64,000 nt of DNA. It comes from Polaromonas eurypsychrophila. GTDB taxonomy: Bacteria > Pseudomonadota > Gammaproteobacteria > Burkholderiales > Burkholderiaceae_C. Positions within the stretch are counted from its first letter, which is position 1. Each line of letters starts with the position of its first letter. Made by a program: the position numbers and the translations under genes. The DNA lies in assembly GCF_014641715.1 (NCBI RefSeq), contig NZ_BMIG01000005.1, forward strand, positions 62,001 through 126,000, read 5' to 3'. Shown piece after piece: positions 57,677 to 64,000 of the stretch. Below the pieces are notes generated by a model that worked only from the letters and a program-made list of their open reading frames with translations, did not search any database and was not told the origin of the DNA.

Positions 57677-58693
57677 GTGGCTTGGGTTGCAACATGGAGC
57701 CATGCATTGGACAGCAGATCTGAAACCGGCAAAGTTGTCATCGTCAGTCCGGCGATGCGCGAAGCCAACAACGGCAACTGGCACACCGCGTGGCGCTGGG
57801 CGCAGTTTTTATCTGGCCAGGGTGAGATCGCGCTGCTGCCGCATTGGCCACCCTGCGCCAACAGCCTGCCGGCCACCGCCATGATCGCGCTGCATGCACG
57901 GCGTTCGGCCTCATCAATCCAAGCCTGGGCCCGGCAGTGCCCCAACAAAGCACTGATTGTGGTGTTGACCGGCACCGACCTGTACCGCGACATCCACAGC
58001 AATGACCATGCTCGGCAGTCACTGGCACTGGCAACCCATCTGGTCGTACTGCAGGAAGCCGGTCTGCGCGAGTTGCCGCCCGCCATGCGGCACAAGGTAC
58101 AGGTGATCTTCCAGTCGGCGCGGCCTTTGGTGCCAGCCACCAAATCGAGGCGGCGATTTCGCGCATTGATGGTCGGCCACCTGCGTGACGAAAAGGACCC
58201 GCTGACCTATCTCCGGGCGGCCGCCAGGAGCGACCCCCGCCGCATGTTTTTTGAATCCATCGGCGAGGCCTTGCAGCCAGACCTTGCGCTGGCCGTGAGC
58301 ACAGCGCAGGCCGGGATGCCGCACTACCGCTGGCTGGGCGGCCTGCCCCGCGCGCCAACCCGCCAGCACATCAAACACGCGCATGTGCTGGTCAACAGCT
58401 CGCTGATGGAAGGCGGCGCCCAGGTGATCATTGAAGCCGTGCAGTCCGGTACTGCAGTGCTGGCCTCTGCCATCAGCGGCAACATCGGCATGCTGGGCGC
58501 CAATTACGCTGGCTATTTCCCGGTGGGGGACGACGCCGCGCTGGCGGCGTTGCTGCAGCGCTGCGCCACTGAGCCAGCCTTTTTGCTGCGGCTTGAAAAG
58601 CAATGCCGCGAGCGGGCCCATCTGTTCAGTCCAGCCCAAGAAAAGCGCCTTGTCATAAACTTGGTCAACAGCGCACTGAAAGCCTTTCCATGA
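57677..58693 (+). CDS. senB: Selenosugar synthase SenB (TIGR04348-type glycosyltransferase)
   Basis: The protein has 338 residues from GTG 57677; a TTG at 57707 is an alternative. The GT-B-like fold is seen in VIVSPAMREANNGNWHTAWRWAQFLS, ALIVVLTGTDLYRDIHSN, ALMVGHLRDEKDPLTYLRAA and the sugar-nucleotide motif HVLVNSSLMEGGAQVIIEAVQSGTAVLAS (Glu-rich C-terminal site). This set belongs to the glycosyltransferase family used to make a selenosugar from UDP-sugar and selenophosphate. Its stop overlaps the selD start (ATGA), so both are coupled. Confidence 0.88.
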   Translation: MAWVATWSHALDSRSETGKVVIVSPAMREANNGNWHTAWRWAQFLSGQGEIALLPHWPPCANSLPATAMIALHARRSASSIQAWARQCPNKALIVVLTGTDLYRDIHSNDHARQSLALATHLVVLQEAGLRELPPAMRHKVQVIFQSARPLVPATKSRRRFRALMVGHLRDEKDPLTYLRAAARSDPRRMFFESIGEALQPDLALAVSTAQAGMPHYRWLGGLPRAPTRQHIKHAHVLVNSSLMEGGAQVIIEAVQSGTAVLASAISGNIGMLGANYAGYFPVGDDAALAALLQRCATEPAFLLRLEKQCRERAHLFSPAQEKRLVINLVNSALKAFP

Positions 58694-59763
58694 ACGCCCC
58701 CGAAAAACTCACGCCGACGCTCCCCGCAACACCGCCCCGTTTGAGCAGCCTGTCGCACGGCGGCGGCTGTGGCTGCAAGATCGCACCCGGCGTGCTCGCC
58801 GAAATTCTGAAAAACTCTAGCAACCTCCCGATTCCGCCACAGTTGCTGGTCGGCATCGAGACCGCCGACGACGCGGCGGTTTACCTGCTCAACGACGAGC
58901 AGGCGCTGATCGCCACCACCGACTTTTTCATGCCCATCGTGGATGATCCTTACGACTTCGGCCGCATCGCCGCGACCAATGCCATCAGTGATGTCTATGC
59001 CATGGGGGGCACACCGATCATGGCGCTGGGCCTGGTCGGCATGCCAATCAATGTGCTGCCGCTGGAGACCATAGGCGCCATCCTGCGGGGGGGCCAGGAT
59101 GTCTGCCGTGACGCAGGTATTCCGATTGCGGGTGGTCATACCATCGACTCGGTCGAGCCGATTTACGGCCTGGTGGTGCTCGGGCTGGTGCACCCCTCGC
59201 GCATCAAGAAAAACTCGGGTGCGCGCGCCGGCGATGTACTGATCCTGAGCAAGCCGCTGGGCGTCGGCATCCTGTCTGCCGCACTCAAGAAAGACGCACT
59301 TGATGCAGAGGGTTACGCCCGCATGATCGCCGTTACCACCCAGCTTAACAAGCCCGGCATCGACCTTGCCAAACTCGACGGCGTGCATGCGCTGACCGAC
59401 ATCACCGGCTTCGGGCTGGCGGGCCACGGCCTGGAACTGGCACGCGGCGCGGGACTGAAAATGCAGCTACAGATGAGCCAGATTCCGCTGCTGCCGGGCG
59501 TGCTTGAGCTTGCCGCACAAGGCATGGTCACCGGCGCATCGGGCCGCAACTGGACCAGCTATGGCAGCGAGGTAAGCTTGCCTGCCGATATCAGCCCGGC
59601 TCAGCAGGCGCTGCTGAGCGACCCCCAGACCAGCGGGGGGCTGCTGGTGTCCTGCGACCCCGGCATTGCCGACCAGGTGCTGGCCTGTTTCCACAGCCAG
59701 GGGTTCGGCGATGCGCGTGCCGTTGGTCACATGCTGGCAGGCAGCGGCGTCGAGGTGATCTAG
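58690..59763 (+). CDS. selD: Selenide, water dikinase SelD (SenC role)
   Basis: The protein has 357 residues from ATG 58690. N-terminal SLSHGGGCGCKIAPGVLAEIL contains the catalytic Cys pair region (Cys in place of Sec), followed by DDAAVYLLNDEQALIATTDFFMPIVDDPYDFGRIAATNAISDVYAMGGTP (Mg-ATP binding) and SLPADISPAQQALLSDPQTSGGLLVS. It makes selenophosphate from selenide and ATP, the donor needed by SenB. Coupling with senB makes selenoneine supply the likely task; it could also serve tRNA or protein selenium use, but no selA or selB is seen here. Confidence 0.93.
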   Translation: MNAPEKLTPTLPATPPRLSSLSHGGGCGCKIAPGVLAEILKNSSNLPIPPQLLVGIETADDAAVYLLNDEQALIATTDFFMPIVDDPYDFGRIAATNAISDVYAMGGTPIMALGLVGMPINVLPLETIGAILRGGQDVCRDAGIPIAGGHTIDSVEPIYGLVVLGLVHPSRIKKNSGARAGDVLILSKPLGVGILSAALKKDALDAEGYARMIAVTTQLNKPGIDLAKLDGVHALTDITGFGLAGHGLELARGAGLKMQLQMSQIPLLPGVLELAAQGMVTGASGRNWTSYGSEVSLPADISPAQQALLSDPQTSGGLLVSCDPGIADQVLACFHSQGFGDARAVGHMLAGSGVEVI

Positions 59764-59917
59764 CCTCAAGAACTCGGTTGTGCGGCGCAACTTTTCAGGT
59801 TTGCCGTCCGCGCAAGACCCATGTCCGCTACGGGATAACACCGATACAAAGCTGTCGGCTTGCCTTCTGTAGACTTCCATAGAATTCGTTCCCCCACCTG
59901 GATTTGACAGTCCTTCC

Positions 59918-60136
59918 ATGGAGGGTCTGCCGAATAATTTTTATGCACGGACACTTCTTGGGCCCATCTTCTTCATCATCCTGCAGCGCATCATGCTGGC
60001 CGCCATCATGATCTTGCCAAGCCTGGTCAAAGGCGGGGTTGAAAAAGTAGACAAGCTCAACGACGCGCAGGTGATGGAGCACCTGCAAACGCCGAAAGAA
60101 GAGATCAAGGAGAAGCCGAGAGGCTCAGGCGACTGA
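59918..60136 (+). CDS. Small membrane protein, unknown
   Basis: The protein has 72 residues: LLGPIFFIILQRIMLAAIMILPSLVKGG as a single membrane helix, then a charged tail VEKVDKLNDAQVMEHLQTPKEEIKEKPRG. Codon use in the second half is strongly biased to G/C at third positions, as in neighbouring genes, which supports coding. No family is recognised. It lies in the 571-base gap between selD and the convergent TRAP binding-protein gene; the rest of the gap holds nothing I can name apart from the terminator. Confidence 0.45.
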   Translation: MEGLPNNFYARTLLGPIFFIILQRIMLAAIMILPSLVKGGVEKVDKLNDAQVMEHLQTPKEEIKEKPRGSGD

Positions 60137-60291
60137 GGCTGCCGAGGCCGCGAGCGTCTTATTTTGCGCTGCACTTTTCTAGGAAAGAGTCCAGTCCGGA
60201 CGAAAAAAGCGCAATTTCTTTTTCGCGGCATTTCACGCCGACTTCGAAACGGCATTATCGATACGCCACGCGTCGTGCCGCACCCGCCCAT

Positions 60292-60317
60292 AAAAAAAAC
60301 CCGCCGAAGCGGGGTTT
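60292..60317 (-). terminator. Rho-independent terminator of the TRAP binding-protein gene
   Basis: On the minus strand AAACCCCGC, loop TTCG and GCGGG are followed by eight T. It is 18 bases after the stop at 60335. Confidence 0.85.
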
Positions 60318-60334
60318 GGGCAGGCTGACCGGGC

Positions 60335-61417
60335 TTACAGCTTTTGTGCCTGCATGAACTGGTCGAAACGCATTTCCGTGAACCTGAACCACAGGTTCTG
60401 GTCCTTGCGGAAAGCAGCGTAGTCGGTGTAAATTTTCTTCCAATCCGGATTGCTTTCACTCATCTCGGTATAAAGTGCCATCGACTCCTTGAAGGCCGCA
60501 TCCATCACCGCTTTGGGGAATGGCAGCACCTTGGTTTTGGCTGCCACGAGTTGCTTGAGCGCCTCGGGATTCTTGGCGTCGTACTTGGCCTGCATGTCGG
60601 TGTGCGCATAAGCGGCGGCAGACTCCAGGATGGCCTTGTTCTCAGGGGACAGTTTGTCGTAAGCGGTCTTGTTGACAAAGGCATCGAGTTGCGGGCCACC
60701 TTCCCACCAGCCGGGGTAGTAATAAAACGGAGCCACCTTGTTGAAGCCCAGCTTCTGGTCGTCGTACGGTCCGACCCATTCAGCGGCGTCAATGGTGCCC
60801 TTCTCCAGCGCCTGGTAGATTTCGCCGCCGGGAATGTTTTGCGGCACGGCGCCCATGCGGGTGAGGACCTTGCCGGCGAAACCGCCGACGCGCATCTTCA
60901 GGCCCTTGATGTCGGCAACACTCTTGATTTCCTTGCGGTACCAGCCGCCCATCTGTGCGCCTGTATTGCCCATCGGGAAATTGACGATGTTGTACTTGCT
61001 GTAAAACTCACGCATGAGTTTCAGGCCATTGCCCTGATACATCCATGCAGTCATCTGGCGGCTGTTGAGGCCGAACGGAATGGCACATCCCAGAGCAAAA
61101 ACATCATTCACGCCGAAAAAGTAGTAGGGCGCGGTGTGGACCATTTCGATCGTGCCCTTCTGGACGTTGTCGACCATGCCGGCGATGGCTGGCATCAACT
61201 CGCCACCGGGGTGAACAGAGATCTGGAACTTGCCGCCAGACATCTCGCCCACCTTTTTGGCAAAGGTTTCTGCAGCGCCGAAAATCGTGTCGAGCGCTTT
61301 CGGAAAGCTCGATGCCAGGCGCCAGCGAATGGCTTCCTGGGCATGCACGGCCGGTGCTACGCCAGCGGCCAGCACACCAGCAATGCCAGCATTTTTGATA
61401 AGGGAACGACGATCCAT
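60335..61417 (-). CDS. TRAP binding protein, TakP/DctP-like (copy 1)
   Basis: The protein has 360 residues from ATG 61417, with GGAG upstream. An RR-containing signal (DRRSLIKNAGIAGVLAAGVAPAVHA) is twin-arginine-like. The mature domain (IRWRLASSFPKALDTIFGAAETFAKKV; GTIDAAEWVGPYDDQKLGFNKVAPFYYYPGWWEGGPQLD) resembles the TakP/2-oxoacid branch of DctP-type proteins, with the DAAEWVGPYDD loop of the metal/carboxylate site. It is nearly the same as the next gene downstream of it on the map. No dctQM genes lie beside it. Confidence 0.9.
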   Translation of the reverse strand: MDRRSLIKNAGIAGVLAAGVAPAVHAQEAIRWRLASSFPKALDTIFGAAETFAKKVGEMSGGKFQISVHPGGELMPAIAGMVDNVQKGTIEMVHTAPYYFFGVNDVFALGCAIPFGLNSRQMTAWMYQGNGLKLMREFYSKYNIVNFPMGNTGAQMGGWYRKEIKSVADIKGLKMRVGGFAGKVLTRMGAVPQNIPGGEIYQALEKGTIDAAEWVGPYDDQKLGFNKVAPFYYYPGWWEGGPQLDAFVNKTAYDKLSPENKAILESAAAYAHTDMQAKYDAKNPEALKQLVAAKTKVLPFPKAVMDAAFKESMALYTEMSESNPDWKKIYTDYAAFRKDQNLWFRFTEMRFDQFMQAQKL

Positions 61418-61582
61418 GAATAGACTCCAAGTGATTTTAAGAAACACGGCTTATGACCGGGCCTTCAACTTCTGAAAGTTGTACCCGATTGTAAAACTCG
61501 CTTTTCGCGGTTAAGGGCGGGTTTTCCCTGCGGAAAATCGCGCTTCAAACAAACAGTCAGCCAGTTGTCAGGCACGCCATTC

Positions 61583-62662
61583 TCAAAGCTTCTGGCTCTG
61601 CAGGAAGCGGTCAAAAGTGGACTCGGCGAAACGGAACCAGAGGTTCTGGTCACCGCGAAACCTGGCGTAGTCGCTGTAGACCTTGCGCCAGTTCTCGTTG
61701 CTGGTCGACAGCTCGCTGTAGAGCTGCATGGATTCCCTGAATGCGGCATTCATCACATCCGCAGGGAAAGGCCTGAGTCTGGCGCCCGCCCCGACCAATT
61801 GCTTGAGCGCCGTCGGGTTTCTGGCATCGTATTTGGCCTGCATCTCCACATGCGCCGCGGCGCTTGCAATTTTCACCACTGCCTTGTTGGCCGTGCTCAG
61901 CGCCTCATAAGCTTTCTGGTTGATGTACAGATCGAGTTGCAGTCCGCCTTCCCACCAGCCAGGGTAATAATAGTTGGGCGCCACCTTGTTGAAGCCCAGC
62001 TTCTGGTCATCGTAGGGTCCTATCCATTCGGCAGCGTCGATGGTGCGTTGCTCCAGTGCCTGGTAGATGTCGCCGCCTGGAAGGTTTTGCGGCAGTGCGC
62101 CCAGCCGCTCAATGACCTTGCCAGCAAAACCACCGACCCGGAACTTCAGGCCCTTCAGGTCCGCAAGGGAGCGGATTTCCTTACGGAACCAGCCGCCCAT
62201 CTGCGCGCCGGTGTTGCCACAGGCGAAGTTGATGATGTTGTAGCCGGCGTAAAACTCGCGCATCAGCTTCAGGCCGTTGCCCTCGAAGGTCCAGGCGCTC
62301 ATCTGCCGGCTGTTCAGGCCAAAGGGAATCGCGCCACCGATGGCAAAGGTCTCGTCCTTGTCCGCAAAATAATACGGCGCGGTATGTGCTGCTTCAATCG
62401 ATCCTCGCCGCACGTTGTCCACCACGTCGAAGGCGGGCATCAGCTCACCGGCCGCGTGCACGGATATTTCAAACTTGCCGCCAGATACGATTCTGACGTG
62501 CTGGGAAAAACTTTCTGCCGCACCATAAATCGTGTCCAGCGACTGGGGAAAGCTTGATGCGAGGCGCCAGCGAATCGTCGCCTGCGCATGCACGGCGGGC
62601 GCAACGCCGGCAGCAAGCACGCCGGCGATACCGGCATGTCTGATCAGGGCGCGACGATTCAT
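61583..62662 (-). CDS. TRAP binding protein, TakP/DctP-like (copy 2)
   Basis: The protein has 359 residues, very similar to copy 1 over its full length (signal NRRALIRHAGIAGVLAAGVAPAVHA; IDAAEWIGPYDDQKLGFNKVAPNYYYPGWWEGGLQLD). A tandem duplication is likely, with some divergence (for example FASTRAAD-like surface changes; RIVSGGKFEISVHAAGELMPAFDVVDNV). It is transcribed before copy 1. The two lie 165 bases apart. Confidence 0.9.
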   Translation of the reverse strand: MNRRALIRHAGIAGVLAAGVAPAVHAQATIRWRLASSFPQSLDTIYGAAESFSQHVRIVSGGKFEISVHAAGELMPAFDVVDNVRRGSIEAAHTAPYYFADKDETFAIGGAIPFGLNSRQMSAWTFEGNGLKLMREFYAGYNIINFACGNTGAQMGGWFRKEIRSLADLKGLKFRVGGFAGKVIERLGALPQNLPGGDIYQALEQRTIDAAEWIGPYDDQKLGFNKVAPNYYYPGWWEGGLQLDLYINQKAYEALSTANKAVVKIASAAAHVEMQAKYDARNPTALKQLVGAGARLRPFPADVMNAAFRESMQLYSELSTSNENWRKVYSDYARFRGDQNLWFRFAESTFDRFLQSQKL

Positions 62663-62765
62663 GGAGGACTCCGAAAGGGGGAAACCGGCCTGTGTTTAAC
62701 CCGGATCACGGCAGGGCACGGTTGCGCCGCCTTGCCCTGATTGTAAAAACCTGGCGCCGCGCATT

Positions 62766-62785
62766 TTCACGGGTTTTCCCGTGAA
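62766..62785 (-). terminator. Hairpin after dxs, weak terminator
   Basis: TTCACGGG, a 4-base loop, and CCCGTGAA form a perfect 8-bp stem 33 bases after the dxs stop. The T tract is missing, so termination is uncertain. Confidence 0.35.
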
Positions 62786-62817
62786 CTCACCTCAAGTCAC
62801 TGACCCCGCCGGTGCAG

Positions 62818-64000
62818 TTAACCGACCGACTTGAGCGTCGGCTTGGCGGACCTGGCCGCAGCCAGCATGCTGGCAAACCGCACGCTGATCGCCTGTTCAA
62901 TGCCCGCTGCATCCAGGCCTTGCTGAGCCAGCAACCTGGCCGGATCACCATGTTCGGTGAATTCATCGCGCAGGCCCAGTTGCAGCGAAGGTTTGCTGAT
63001 GCCAGCTTGCGCCAACGCCTCGACCACCGCACTGCCCGCGCCGCCCATGACCGCGCCTTCTTCAACCGTCACCAGCGCATCGTGGCTGGCCGCCACCTGC
63101 GCCAGCAGGTCCAGATCCAGCGGTTTGGCCCAGCGCATGTTGACCACGGTCGCGCCCAGCTTTTCCGCCGCCTGCAGCGCCGGATACAGCAGCGTGCCGA
63201 AGGCCAGGATGGCAATGCCCGCGCCCTGGCGACGCATCTCGCCCTTGCCGAAAGGCAGGGCATCGAGGTTGGCCTGCGTTGCCACGCCAGCACCGGCGCC
63301 ACGCGGGTAACGCACAGCCACCGGGTGGTTTTGCTCATAGGCGCTGCTCAGCAACATGCGGCATTCGTTTTCGTCGGCCGGACACGCCACACTCATGTTG
63401 GGAATGCAGCGCAGGTAGGCAATGTCATAGGCACCCGCATGGGTGGCGCCGTCGGCACCGACCAGGCCGGCGCGATCCAGCGCAAACACCACCGGCAGGT
63501 TCTGCAGCGCCACGTCGTGAATCAACTGGTCGTAGGCGCGCTGCAAAAAGGTCGAATAAATCGCCACCACCGGCTTCAGGCCTTCGCAGGCCATGCCGGC
63601 CGCAAAAGTCACCGCGTGCTGCTCGGCAATGCCAACGTCGAAATAACGCTCCGGAAAACGCTGGTGAAACTCGACCATGCCGGAGCCCTCGCGCATTGCC
63701 GGCGTGATACCGACCAGCCGGCTGTCTTTTTCGGCCATGTCGCAGAGCCAGTGGCCAAACACCTGGGTGAAGGTCTGTTTGGCCGGCGCGGTGGACTTCT
63801 GCAGTCCCATGGCCGGGTCAAACTTGCCGGGCCCGTGGTAAGCCACCGGATCGGCCTCAGCCAACTTGTAGCCCTGCCCTTTTTTGGTCACCACATGCAG
63901 AAACTGCGGGCCCTTGAGATGTTTGATGTTTTCCAGCGTCGGGATCAGCGACTCCAGATCATGGCCGTCAATCGGCCCGATGTAGTTGAAGCCGAAGTTC
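62818..64000 (-). CDS. dxs: 1-Deoxy-D-xylulose-5-phosphate synthase, 3' part
   Basis: The last ~394 residues lie in the window and the gene enters from the right edge. [56 protein letters not shown] is the DXS thiamin-diphosphate domain end. Then comes the transketolase pyrimidine domain ([61 protein letters not shown]) with the catalytic Glu in GIAEQHAV, and the C-terminal domain to [13 protein letters not shown]. It makes DXP, the first step of the MEP isoprenoid path and thiamin and B6 supply. Confidence 0.96.
   Translation of the reverse strand, partial: NFGFNYIGPIDGHDLESLIPTLENIKHLKGPQFLHVVTKKGQGYKLAEADPVAYHGPGKFDPAMGLQKSTAPAKQTFTQVFGHWLCDMAEKDSRLVGITPAMREGSGMVEFHQRFPERYFDVGIAEQHAVTFAAGMACEGLKPVVAIYSTFLQRAYDQLIHDVALQNLPVVFALDRAGLVGADGATHAGAYDIAYLRCIPNMSVACPADENECRMLLSSAYEQNHPVAVRYPRGAGAGVATQANLDALPFGKGEMRRQGAGIAILAFGTLLYPALQAAEKLGATVVNMRWAKPLDLDLLAQVAASHDALVTVEEGAVMGGAGSAVVEALAQAGISKPSLQLGLRDEFTEHGDPARLLAQQGLDAAGIEQAISVRFASMLAAARSAKPTLKSVG

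Noticed and set aside
59766..59954. 62-residue minus-strand open frame after selD
   Set aside because: No ribosome site, no family, and it overlaps the start of a better-supported plus-strand small gene.

Overview
This is a chromosomal segment of a GC-rich betaproteobacterium. The best fit is the Comamonadaceae (Polaromonas, Rhodoferax or Variovorax type). The grounds are codon use, tripartite (TRAP) transporters paired with sugar-acid enzymes, a family of short 'ATTTGCTA...AGC-TGCTT' dispersed repeats, and gene sets typical of that family. I saw no rRNA, tRNA, CRISPR array, prophage or complete insertion sequence. The species call is inference from gene content; no search was run.

Region 1 (1-7.9 kb, all minus) holds periplasmic and membrane copper-defence genes: a Cys-containing exported protein, a Met-rich lipoprotein, a multicopper oxidase, a DUF2933 protein, an isoprenylcysteine-methyltransferase-like membrane protein and a P1B ATPase with a CPD (not CPC) metal motif. 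They run into an RNA-exonuclease-like MBL protein and the start of a thymidine-phosphorylase-like frame. Region 2 (8-21 kb) looks like a low-oxygen and stress island: a decayed DUF1275 gene, cbpA-cbpM, a VIT-family transporter, a quinone reductase, a small cytochrome, a DASS permease, a type II P-type ATPase, a zinc alcohol dehydrogenase, a DksA-type zinc finger and a PAS histidine kinase. Two perfect FNR/ANR-type boxes flank it.

Region 3 (21-31.7 kb) is a cytoplasm-to-outside copper system. A CopZ-like chaperone is divergent from copA-cueR, and each side has a MerR-type promoter with an exact 19-bp spacer. A Cys-rich exported protein and a cusCBA efflux operon follow. Region 4 (31.8-41.3 kb) has housekeeping and orphan genes: a membrane-anchored TAXI protein, an OlsB-like acyltransferase coupled to an ATP-grasp protein, DUF1415, ettA, rhlE with an out-of-frame overlapping Rossmann gene, a cupin and gluconokinase.

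Region 5 (41.3-51.8 kb) is a complete-looking sugar-acid (galactonate-type) pathway: TRAP DctPQM uptake, a FadR-type regulator, two enolase-superfamily proteins, an IlvD/Edd dehydratase, KDGal kinase, KDPGal aldolase and an SDR. Region 6 (51.8-54.3 kb) is repeat-rich and contains a decayed thioesterase, a transglutaminase-like gene and gloA.

Region 7 (54.3-59.8 kb) is the most interesting part: a selenoneine-type cluster. An EgtB-like SenA is divergent from a truncated chpA/pilL-like gene, which is followed by senB (glycosyltransferase, selenosugar-forming) overlapping selD (senC role). The window ends with two tandem TRAP 2-oxoacid-type binding proteins and the 3' part of dxs.
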